A stretch of 8,343 nucleotides of DNA, from positions 1 through 8,343 of the forward strand of contig DATEVL010000115.1 in assembly GCA_035281845.1 (NCBI GenBank). The letters run 5' to 3'. The notes under the pieces are model-generated. The model was not told the origin of the DNA. It saw only the letters and a program-made list of their open reading frames with translations, and did no database searches. The position numbers were made by a program, and so were the translations under genes. Origin of the DNA: DATEVL01 sp035281845. GTDB taxonomy: Bacteria > Chloroflexota > Anaerolineae > Anaerolineales > E44-bin32. Positions 1-5,150 of the stretch are shown here, in pieces. Position 1 is the first letter of the stretch; each line of letters begins with the position of its first letter.

Positions 1-1
1 C

Positions 2-112
2 TCCGTGGAGCTCTTGACGGCCTATCTCGAAGACTGGTCTCGGCCCCGCCCGATGACACCCGAGGAGCGGGCCTCGTTTCTCCAGGAGATCTTTCGGGCG
101 AGCGGATGGTGA
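2..112 (+). CDS. C-terminal fragment of an unidentified protein
   Basis: An open frame enters from the left edge and ends at TGA 110-112, giving the last 36 residues of a longer protein (SVELLTAYLEDW... ending ...FLQEIFRASGW). The residue mix is that of an ordinary soluble protein: amphipathic, with charged and aromatic residues and a PMTPEERASFL stretch that looks helical. The other two forward frames read less plausibly. No family can be recognised from so short a tail. The frame ends just before the repeat-rich gap. Seen: the open frame and stop. Inferred: that it is a real gene whose start lies outside the window. Confidence 0.55.
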   Translation, partial: SVELLTAYLEDWSRPRPMTPEERASFLQEIFRASGW

Positions 113-267
113 GAGGGGCGACGATGATTCTCGCGCCCGAGTGTTCGAGAACGCGACGCGCCTCAGGGATTCCTCTCGCCCCAGACAAAGCCTGGGGCTC
201 GCTCGGAATGACAAAGAGGGGGACTCCCTCACTTAATGTCATTCCGAGCCCTCCGAAGGAGGGGCGA

Positions 268-302
268 CACCTGCGCATGCAGCTGCGCCGCAGGCGCAGG
301 TG
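268..302. repeat. GC-rich nested hairpin inside a repeat arm
   Basis: CACCTGCGC (268-276) pairs perfectly with GCGCAGGTG (294-302), enclosing a 17-nt segment that is itself rich in GC self-complementarity (GCAGCTGC at 279-286). It lies in the second arm of repeat pair 1, where the other three arms carry only a short GC hairpin. This makes that arm about 40 bases longer than its equivalent in pair 2. It looks like an expanded or replaced variable hairpin within the repeat. Confidence 0.6.
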
Positions 303-521
303 CAGGTGGGAATCCCCAGGGCGCGTCCCTAATTGAACCCGCGGCGGGGAAGTGGCGCGATCAATGCTCCCGCCGGTCCGCTACTCGGACGCGCCTCAGG
401 GATTCCTCTCGGCCCCTTCGGGGTCGCTCGGAATGACAATGAGAGAGGGCACACCCTAGAATGTCATTCCGAGCCCCGCGTAGCGGGGCGAGGAATCCCC
501 GAAGCGCGACATGACTCGCAC

Positions 522-534
522 CCTCGGGCGCGAA
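522..534. repeat. Left 13-bp inverted repeat flanking the GIY-YIG gene
   Basis: CCTCGGGCGCGAA at 522-534 is the exact reverse complement of TTCGCGCCCGAGG at 866-878, so the GIY-YIG gene at 544-843 sits between inverted copies of one motif. A third, slightly diverged copy (TCGCGCCCGAG) occurs at 131-141. The motif is part of the outer edge of the GGAATGACA-type repeat block. Confidence 0.6.
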
Positions 535-543
535 TTCTCGAGG

Positions 544-843
544 TTACGGCAGGAGGGTGTCAGTAAGGTCCTCGAACTTCGGATTCGTTTCGCGAATCAA
601 AGCCAACTTCTTCTCCCGCCTCCAGGCCTTGATCTGCTTCTCCCGCTCGATGGCGCTGCGGACATCCTCCGTTTGCTCGAAGTAAACCAGGCGGTGGACT
701 CCGTGCCGTGAGGTAAAGCCCTTCACCAAGTCCTGCTTGTGTTCTGTAACGCGACGTGCCAGCTCATTCGTCACCCCGACGTAGAGTACGCCCCTGTCAC
801 TTGAGAGGATGTAAACGAAATAGGAGCGCTGCGAGCGTGGCAT
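544..843 (-). CDS. Stand-alone GIY-YIG nuclease superfamily protein
   Basis: A complete 99-residue protein of the short, single-domain GIY-YIG family (UPF0213/YhbQ-like). The name-giving motif appears as F9-V10-Y11 and Y21-V22-G23, followed by the conserved R30-R31 and E34-H35-K36, the segment LVYFEQTED (52-60), the likely metal-binding glutamate E68 in REKQIKAWRR, and the typical ending NPKFEDL (87-93). Length and both ends match the family, so it looks intact. The ATG at 843 follows a perfect Shine-Dalgarno (AGGAGG, + strand 852-857) at 8 nt. Related GIY-YIG domains cut DNA in repair, restriction or mobile elements; the role of these small stand-alone versions is mostly unknown. It is flanked by inverted 13-bp repeats and lies beside a repeat cluster, which hints at a mobility link. 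The downstream neighbour on the same strand is only repeat DNA. Confidence 0.93.
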   Translation of the reverse strand: MPRSQRSYFVYILSSDRGVLYVGVTNELARRVTEHKQDLVKGFTSRHGVHRLVYFEQTEDVRSAIEREKQIKAWRREKKLALIRETNPKFEDLTDTLLP

Positions 844-865
844 GAAGTCCCCCTCCTGCGGAACG

Positions 866-878
866 TTCGCGCCCGAGG
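866..878. repeat. Right 13-bp inverted repeat flanking the GIY-YIG gene
   Basis: TTCGCGCCCGAGG is the exact inverse of 522-534. It lies just upstream of the GIY-YIG ribosome binding site, between that gene and the end of the formiminotransferase gene. Similarity extends a few bases outward with a one-base gap (TCGC on both sides). Confidence 0.6.
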
Positions 879-934
879 CGCGACCCCAATCGCTTCCTCG
901 GGTCCGAGGCGCTCCGCCGCGGGCGCGGATTGCT

Positions 935-2464
935 CTACGCCAGCCCCGCCCTCGCCTTCAGTGCATCGGCCACGCGTCGCTCGGCCATCTCGGCTCGCTG
1001 AGCGGCGGCGCTGAGCGCTCGCTCCCACTCTGCGACGGGGCTCTGGTCCGTGAGGGTCTTGGCATTGATGCGCACGTTCAGGGCCGCTGCCTGAATCCCG
1101 GCTCGCGCCAACGTCACCGCGGTAGCCGCGTCGCTGATGGCGTTGACGTTGCCTGTCTCGGCCACCTCGGCCCCGAGCTCGGCGACGTCGGCCGCCGCCA
1201 GTGCGACGTTGAGTGGCACACGCGCCGCCTGACGCGTGGCCCTTTCGATCGCTTGGGACCGCGCGCTCGCCTCGGCTTCGGTGGTGTGCGGCAGGCGCGT
1301 CGCCTCCAGAACCCCTTCGAACGCAGCCGCGTCATCGTCGACGGCGGCGGTCAGCTTCTGCCGAAGTCCGTCGGCAGCCGAGGCCACGTCCTTCAGGCGA
1401 GTTTCCACAGAAGCGTACTTCTTCTTGCCGCCCGTCAGGCGCGCCACCATCCCCGCCAGGGCGGCCGCCATCGCCGCGGCCGTGGCGGCGGCCGACCCGC
1501 CCCCCGGGGTAGGTGTGGCATCGGCCAGACGGTCGAGGAACGCAGCTTCGCCCGGCGGCGCAGTTATGCGCAGCATCTCCAGACGACTTTCGAGAATCTG
1601 CTCGCGTTCGAGTTGACCCAGTTGCAGGTACCAGGCGGCGGCGTCGAGCATCGCTTGTTGCGGGAGCAGACCGACTAGCTCTGAGTGATCGATGGCGACC
1701 CCGTGGCGGGCCGCCTCCCGGCGAACCAGCTCGACAACCCGCGCCAACGGTGTCTGGATGTGGTCGGTGAGATTCATCGACACCTGGGCTCGCCCATCGA
1801 CTTCCAGGCCCAACGCCTTGACGTAACGCAGCCCGCCCGTAGAGTGGCGCACAGACCGGGCGATGTTCTTGGCCACCGAGACGTCGGCGGTCGTCAGGTA
1901 GATGTTGAAAGCGATGAGGGGCCGGCGGGCGCCGATGACCGTCGCCCCGGCCGGGCCCAGTCGAGCCGGGCCGAAGTCCGGCGCGCGATCCGGATCACTC
2001 TGGATCGTTTGACGCAGGCTCTCATACTCGCCCTTGCGGATGTCTTCCAGGTTGATCCGATCGGGCCTGGTCGCGGCGGCCTCATACAGGTAGACCGGGA
2101 TGTCGAGTTCTTCGCCGACGCGGCGGCCGAGGGAGCGAGCCAGCGCCACACAGTCTTCCAAGCGGGCGCCGGCCAGCGGAACGAACGGCACCACATCGGT
2201 GGCGCCGATGCGCGGATGTTCGCCGCGGTGCTCCTCCAGGCTGATCTTCTCCGCCGCCAGGCGGATGGCGCTGAAGGCGGCATCGACGGTGGCCGGCCCC
2301 GGACCGGCGAAAGTGATGACGCTGCGGTTGTGGTCGGCATCCGTGTGCACGTCCAGGACGAGAATGCCCGGCACAGCGGCGATCGTCGACCGAAGGGCGT
2401 CAATCACTTCCGGCCGGCGCCCTTCGGAGAAGTTCGGGACGCATTCGATCCAAGTTTCGCCCAC
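935..2464 (-). CDS. ftcD: Bifunctional glutamate formiminotransferase / formimidoyltetrahydrofolate cyclodeaminase
   Basis: A 509-residue fusion of two folate enzymes. Residues 5-297 form the formiminotransferase, which moves the formimino group of N-formimino-glutamate (from histidine breakdown) to tetrahydrofolate. It opens with WIECVPNFSEGRRPEVI and carries the HRGEHPRIGATDVVPFVP block, where H83 should match the catalytic histidine of the mammalian enzyme. Residues 298-509 form the cyclodeaminase, which releases ammonia to give methenyl-THF. Its family motifs are PTPGGGSAAA (318-327), VDDDAAAFEGV (375-385) and GNVNAISDAATAV (438-450). The length is near that of animal FTCD (about 540). 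Many bacteria instead use separate ftcD and fchA genes. The start is GTG at 2464, placed by the conserved N-terminus and by a GAGG about 6-9 nt upstream; the stop is TAG at 935-937. The fused chain probably channels the polyglutamated folate intermediate. No other histidine-degradation gene is visible in the window. Confidence 0.96.
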   Translation of the reverse strand: MGETWIECVPNFSEGRRPEVIDALRSTIAAVPGILVLDVHTDADHNRSVITFAGPGPATVDAAFSAIRLAAEKISLEEHRGEHPRIGATDVVPFVPLAGARLEDCVALARSLGRRVGEELDIPVYLYEAAATRPDRINLEDIRKGEYESLRQTIQSDPDRAPDFGPARLGPAGATVIGARRPLIAFNIYLTTADVSVAKNIARSVRHSTGGLRYVKALGLEVDGRAQVSMNLTDHIQTPLARVVELVRREAARHGVAIDHSELVGLLPQQAMLDAAAWYLQLGQLEREQILESRLEMLRITAPPGEAAFLDRLADATPTPGGGSAAATAAAMAAALAGMVARLTGGKKKYASVETRLKDVASAADGLRQKLTAAVDDDAAAFEGVLEATRLPHTTEAEASARSQAIERATRQAARVPLNVALAAADVAELGAEVAETGNVNAISDAATAVTLARAGIQAAALNVRINAKTLTDQSPVAEWERALSAAAQRAEMAERRVADALKARAGLA

Positions 2465-2631
2465 GCCGTCCTCAAATTGGGGTGTTTCTCACCGCCGCAT
2501 AGCGGAGACAAGTATAGACGGTCCGCGTCAGGCTCGCCGACCGGGGAATTCATCCTTTCTTCACCCGTATCGTCGGTTTGCAGGGGTACAATCTCATTGG
2601 GGCCCGAGGAAGAGGGCCCAGGAGCAGACCG
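2465..2631. promoter_or_regulatory. Divergent intergenic region with weak promoter-like boxes
   Basis: This gap separates ftcD (leftward) from the redox operon (rightward), so it should hold promoters for both. On the plus strand, TACAAT at 2587-2592 in the context GGGGTACAAT resembles a -10 box and would give a leader of about 30 nt before the ATG at 2632, but no good -35 is seen. On the minus strand, TATACT (reverse complement of 2511-2516) could be the -10 for ftcD, again without a clear -35. I see no operator-like palindrome or riboswitch. The boxes are suggestions from sequence likeness only. Confidence 0.3.
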
Positions 2632-3657
2632 ATGACGATCCTCACTCGTCGCGCGTTTCTCAAGGTCGCCGGAGTCACCGGTGCGGCGCTCCTCACGGGC
2701 TGCCAGGTGCGCGAGGACGCGGCACCGGTTGCGGCCGGTGGCTCTTCGGCGGGCGAAGCCGCTTTGGCGCCGGTGCCGGTCGAAATCCTCGTTACACCGA
2801 CGGGCTCCCTCTACATCCAGTCGTACTCCTCCCGCCCAACGGTGCAAGGCGAATCCTGGAATCTCAACGTTCACGGCCTGGTGGAGCGACCGCGCACCCT
2901 GACCCTGGCCGACGTCCGTTCCTTCCCGAAGGTCGAGGAACTGCGCACCCTGGAGTGCATCGGCAACCCCGTCGGCGGTTCGTTGATCGGCAACATCGTC
3001 TGGGGCGGCTTCGCCGCTCAGGCTTTGTGGGATGACGTCGGAATCCTGCCGGAAGCGACCCGCGCCCGATTTGAGGCCGAGGACGACTACTCCACCAGCG
3101 TGGAGATGAAATGGATCTCCCAGCCCGGGGCCCTCTTGGTGTACGAAATGAACGGCGAACCCCTGCCGACCGCTCACGGCTTTCCCCTGCGAATCCTGAT
3201 GCCTGGACTGTACGGCCAGAAGATGCCGAAGTGGATTCGCGAGATCGAGTTCATCAATTACGACCACGTCGGCTATTGGGAGTCACGCGGCTGGTCCGAC
3301 GTGGCTTCGGTCCAGACCAACTCGATCATTCAGCAGCCGCGGGAGCTGGGGGGCCTTCCCCAAGGCTCCGTGCCGGTCTTCGGCGTCGCCTTCGCCGGCC
3401 TGCGTCGCATTGCGCGCGTCGAGGTGCGGCTGGACGAAGGCGACTGGCTTGCGGCGGAGTTGATCCAGGCGGAGTCTCCATTGACGTGGACGCAATGGGC
3501 GTTCGACTGGCCGGCCGACGCCGGTCGGCATCGGATCGCCGTACGCGCCTCCGACGAGACCGGTTTCGTCCAGTCGACGGAAGCCGATTCGATTCTCTCC
3601 AGCTCGTATCCGGACGGCACCGACAACATCCACAGCGTCGTTGTCTCGGTCGGCTGA
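2632..3657 (+). CDS. Tat-exported molybdopterin-dependent oxidoreductase, sulfite oxidase fold
   Basis: A 341-residue protein. The N-terminus T5-R6-R7-A8-F9-L10-K11 followed by a hydrophobic run is a twin-arginine signal, as expected for an enzyme exported folded with its cofactor. LLTGC (C24) is a lipobox, so it is probably a lipoprotein facing outside. Residues about 60-215 form the oxidoreductase molybdopterin-binding domain: WNLNVHGLVERP, then ECIGNPVGG with C109 as the expected molybdenum ligand, then GFPLRILMPGLYGQKMPKWI. Residues about 245-317 resemble the Mo-cofactor oxidoreductase dimerisation (Ig-like) domain. The substrate is unknown; sulfite is possible, but many such proteins act on other S- or N-oxides. 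The ATG at 2632 is preferred over an upstream in-frame start at 2578 because AGGAG (2620-2624) lies 7 nt before it and the Tat signal begins there. The cytochrome gene starts 3 nt after its stop, so electrons probably pass between the two products. Confidence 0.92.
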   Translation: MTILTRRAFLKVAGVTGAALLTGCQVREDAAPVAAGGSSAGEAALAPVPVEILVTPTGSLYIQSYSSRPTVQGESWNLNVHGLVERPRTLTLADVRSFPKVEELRTLECIGNPVGGSLIGNIVWGGFAAQALWDDVGILPEATRARFEAEDDYSTSVEMKWISQPGALLVYEMNGEPLPTAHGFPLRILMPGLYGQKMPKWIREIEFINYDHVGYWESRGWSDVASVQTNSIIQQPRELGGLPQGSVPVFGVAFAGLRRIARVEVRLDEGDWLAAELIQAESPLTWTQWAFDWPADAGRHRIAVRASDETGFVQSTEADSILSSSYPDGTDNIHSVVVSVG

Positions 3658-3660
3658 CGG

Positions 3661-4374
3661 ATGGACCGGCGGCGCAGGTGGCTTCGCCTGGCCCCGCTGG
3701 CGGGGCTTGCCCTCGTCTCCGTCCTGGCGCTGGCGGCTGGGCTAACCGTCTCGCAACTCGAAGAAAGGGACTCGTTTTGCATCTCCTGCCACACGGCCCC
3801 CGAACAGACCTACTACGATCGGGCGCGGGCGGCGCTCACCGTGAGCGGACCCTTCGCCGACTTGAGCAGCGCGCACTACGGTATGGAGACCACCTTCCGC
3901 TGCATCGATTGCCACCGGGGAAACGGCGAGCTCGTCCACCGGATCGCCACCCTTGGGTTGGGGGCGCGGGACACCGCTATCTGGCTCAGCGGGCAGGCCG
4001 ACGAGTCGATCGAGAAGACAGAACTCGTCGCGCCGGGACTGCTGACTTCGGCCTGCACCGGGTGCCACACCGAGGCGCTGCTGGAGGTCGGCTTCAACAA
4101 TCATTTCCACAACAAGCTTCCCGAAGCCTACGCGTTGTGGAGCGGTGGACAACCGCTTCAGCGGCCACCCGACGCGCCCGATCTTCCCGAGGCGTCCTTG
4201 GTCCTCGTCCCGAGTCCGACGGGCGTGCAGTGCGTGGACTGTCATCGGGCGCACATCGAGCTGCCTGGCTCCGAGCTCCAGGGCTATCTCGATCTGGCCA
4301 GCACGGTGTACCCAGCCTGCGTCCGATGCCACGAAGAGGCGGGGCACGGCCCGCTGGAATTGGCGCAGCGATAG
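3661..4374 (+). CDS. Membrane-anchored pentaheme c-type cytochrome, NapC/NirT-like
   Basis: A 237-residue protein with one N-terminal hydrophobic segment (about 9-30) after a positively charged MDRRRRWLR start, which anchors it with the rest outside the membrane. Five CxxCH heme c motifs are present: CISCH 40-44, CIDCH 81-85, CTGCH 132-136, CVDCH 191-195 and CVRCH 220-224. Several extra histidines (H72, H93, H148, H150, H198) could be distal heme ligands. The layout resembles NapC/NirT or NrfH-type quinol dehydrogenases and related multiheme electron carriers, although the spacing after the second heme is its own. It starts 3 nt after the molybdoenzyme stop, with no clear ribosome binding site, which suggests translational coupling. 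The likely role is to pass electrons between the quinone pool or other carriers and the molybdoenzyme. The stop is TAG at 4372-4374. The 85-nt gap to the next gene shows no terminator. Confidence 0.93.
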   Translation: MDRRRRWLRLAPLAGLALVSVLALAAGLTVSQLEERDSFCISCHTAPEQTYYDRARAALTVSGPFADLSSAHYGMETTFRCIDCHRGNGELVHRIATLGLGARDTAIWLSGQADESIEKTELVAPGLLTSACTGCHTEALLEVGFNNHFHNKLPEAYALWSGGQPLQRPPDAPDLPEASLVLVPSPTGVQCVDCHRAHIELPGSELQGYLDLASTVYPACVRCHEEAGHGPLELAQR

Positions 4375-4459
4375 GAGCGACGGCCGGAGATCTTTCGCCC
4401 CTGAGAAGGAAGATCATCCGGCACGACTGGTGTAGCATGAGAACCGAGGTCGAAACCTG

Positions 4460-5002
4460 ATGTGCCCATCGAAGAAACCCCTTGGATTACTATTCTTAGG
4501 TCTCCTTACACTGGGCCTGGCAGCCTGCGCCGCGCCCCGCACCGAGATGAGCGCCTCGCCTGTTCCCTCGGCTGAGGTCGGTTCGAACAACCTCCAACCC
4601 TCTTTGACACCGACCGGCACAACGGCGCTCGCGCCCGCGCAGGCCACCCAGGCGCCGGCAGCGCGGACGATCCGCCAGGATCAGTACGCCACGGACCCGA
4701 CGACGGTCGATCTGGCGAACGGGCGGCCGACGCTGGTCAAGTTCTTCGCCTTCTGGTGAACGACCTGCCGACGACTGGCGCCCGTCGTGCACGGGCTCGA
4801 AGCGGAGTGGGGCGGGCAGGTCAACTTCGTCTACCTCGATATCGATGACCCGGCCACCGAGCCGTTCAAGCGACAGCTGGGCTATCGGGTTCAGCCGCAC
4901 ATGTTCCTGCTCGACGGTGAGGGGCGAGTGCTCGAGCAGTGGCTGGGCTATGTCGACGCGGAGACGCTTGAGTCGGCGTTTCAGCAGATCACGGACCAAT
5001 GA
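4460..5002 (+). CDS. Putative selenoprotein: lipoprotein thioredoxin with Sec-x-x-Cys centre
   Basis: Read through one in-frame TGA (4757-4759), this frame encodes 180 residues. Residues 1-23 are a lipoprotein signal (KK, hydrophobic run, lipobox L20-A-A-C23), and 24-75 are a Pro/Ala/Thr/Ser-rich linker. From about 77 to 178 runs a thioredoxin fold: PTLVKFFAFW, then TGA as residue 100, then T-T-C103-R-R-L-A-P, VNFVYLDIDD, and GYRVQPHMFLL with P146 as the probable cis-proline. The TGA falls exactly at the first, attacking cysteine of WCxxC, so selenocysteine (UTTC) is the natural reading. Only nine codons separate the TGA from the next possible start (GTG 4787), and codon style is unchanged across it. 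The start is ATG 4460, with GAGGT 9 nt upstream; the final stop is TGA at 5000-5002. It probably serves as an outer-face thiol/selenol reductase, perhaps for the operon's cytochrome or molybdoenzyme, or for oxidised proteins. Alternatives are a nonsense mutation or a base-call error at one position. Confidence 0.82.
4757..4759 (+). other. In-frame UGA, predicted selenocysteine codon
   Basis: TGA replaces the N-terminal redox cysteine codon of the thioredoxin motif. Cysteine codons are TGC/TGT, so selenocysteine here is one third-position change away. TGA is a real stop elsewhere in the window (110-112, 3655-3657, 5000-5002, 6978-6980), so the genetic code is standard and a local recoding signal is required. 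Confidence 0.78.
4760..4796 (+). promoter_or_regulatory. SECIS-like hairpin downstream of the UGA
   Basis: ACGAC (4771-4775) pairs with GTCGT (4784-4788), leaving the 8-nt apical loop TGGCGCCC (4776-4783). The loop begins 16 nt after the UGA and has G at positions 2 and 3. C4768-C4769-G4770 can pair with C4792-G4793-G4794 below a GCA bulge, lengthening the stem. Bacterial SECIS elements lie inside the coding region just after the UGA, with a small loop carrying an early G that SelB reads, so spacing and loop fit. GC-rich coding DNA forms such stems by chance fairly easily, so this supports the selenocysteine call but does not prove it. Confidence 0.55.
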
Positions 5003-5102
5003 TCAGTAATCGGTAACCAGTAATCAGAGACCAGTGACCAGTGATCAGTGATTAGAGATCAGTCACCACTGATAACTGATCACTGGTGACTGATGACTGA
5101 CT
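5001..5102. repeat. Inverted heptanucleotide array, left of the transporter gene
   Basis: Nine consecutive 7-base units like GATCAGT fill 5001-5063 (GATCAGT, AATCGGT, AACCAGT, AATCAGA, GACCAGT twice, GATCAGT, GATTAGA, GATCAGT). After the 4-nt centre CACC (5064-5067) come five units of the reverse complement (ACTGATA, ACTGATC, ACTGGTG, ACTGATG, ACTGACT) to 5102. The centre is a perfect hairpin, ATCAGT-CACC-ACTGAT (5058-5073), and 5032-5049 also pairs with 5075-5092 with one mismatch. The first unit begins inside the stop codon of the selenoprotein gene. It has no T-run, so it is not a standard terminator, though the hairpin could stall or end transcription. It belongs to the same family as the array at 6990-7085. 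Confidence 0.85.
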
Positions 5103-5150
5103 AGCGGCCCTCGGGTGTAGACTTCCCGTCTCCTGCCGGGACCGCGAAGC

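Larger units (their letters stand above)
121..541. repeat. Composite inverted-repeat region with two GGGATTCC/GGAATGACA arm pairs
   Basis: This stretch has no convincing gene. It holds four copies of an arm running from GGGATTCC to GGAATGACA, arranged as two head-to-head pairs. Pair 1 has arms at 166-213 and 237-316; pair 2 has arms at 399-438 and 462-499. Each arm contains a small variable hairpin of its own, for example GGCCCC-TTC-GGGGTC near 411-424 and GCCCCGC-GTA-GCGGGGC near 472-488. Similarity reaches outside the arms: TCGCGCCCGAG at 131-141 is matched in inverse orientation by CTCGGGCGCGA at 523-533. The whole 121-541 block is thus roughly an inverted repeat with nested pairs. Repeats ending in GGAATGACA are scattered through intergenic DNA of many bacteria. 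I cannot name this family or count its copies from one window. The sequence between the pairs (317-390) shows nothing further. Confidence 0.8.

Noticed and set aside
106..566. Short plus-strand open frames (66-77 codons) across the left repeat block
   Set aside because: They run through inverted repeats and hairpins, have no ribosome sites and overlap in different frames.
896..909. Small hairpin CCTCGG-GT-CCGAGG after the formiminotransferase stop as a terminator
   Set aside because: The stem is only about 5 bp with a usable loop and no T-run, too weak to call.
842..1678. Long plus-strand open frame of 278 codons, and similar ones at 1685-2635
   Set aside because: They lie opposite the clearly real formiminotransferase-cyclodeaminase gene; their Arg/Gly/Pro-rich sequence is typical of GC-rich antisense shadows.
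3111..4460. A 449-codon plus-strand frame overlapping the molybdoenzyme and cytochrome genes
   Set aside because: Low-complexity Arg-rich translation with no motifs, while the overlapped frames contain five CxxCH motifs and a molybdopterin domain.
4460..4759. A separate 99-residue lipoprotein gene followed by a second short gene at 4787-5002
   Set aside because: The two pieces share one frame, are nine codons apart, and together make one intact thioredoxin domain; the break falls on the redox cysteine.
4757..4759. TGA reassigned to tryptophan or glycine across the genome
   Set aside because: TGA ends at least three other genes here (3655-3657, 5000-5002, 6978-6980) at family-typical lengths, so the code is standard.
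5001..5102. Classic rho-independent terminator
   Set aside because: The hairpin is AT-containing and has no T-run after the stem; a termination role remains possible but unproven.
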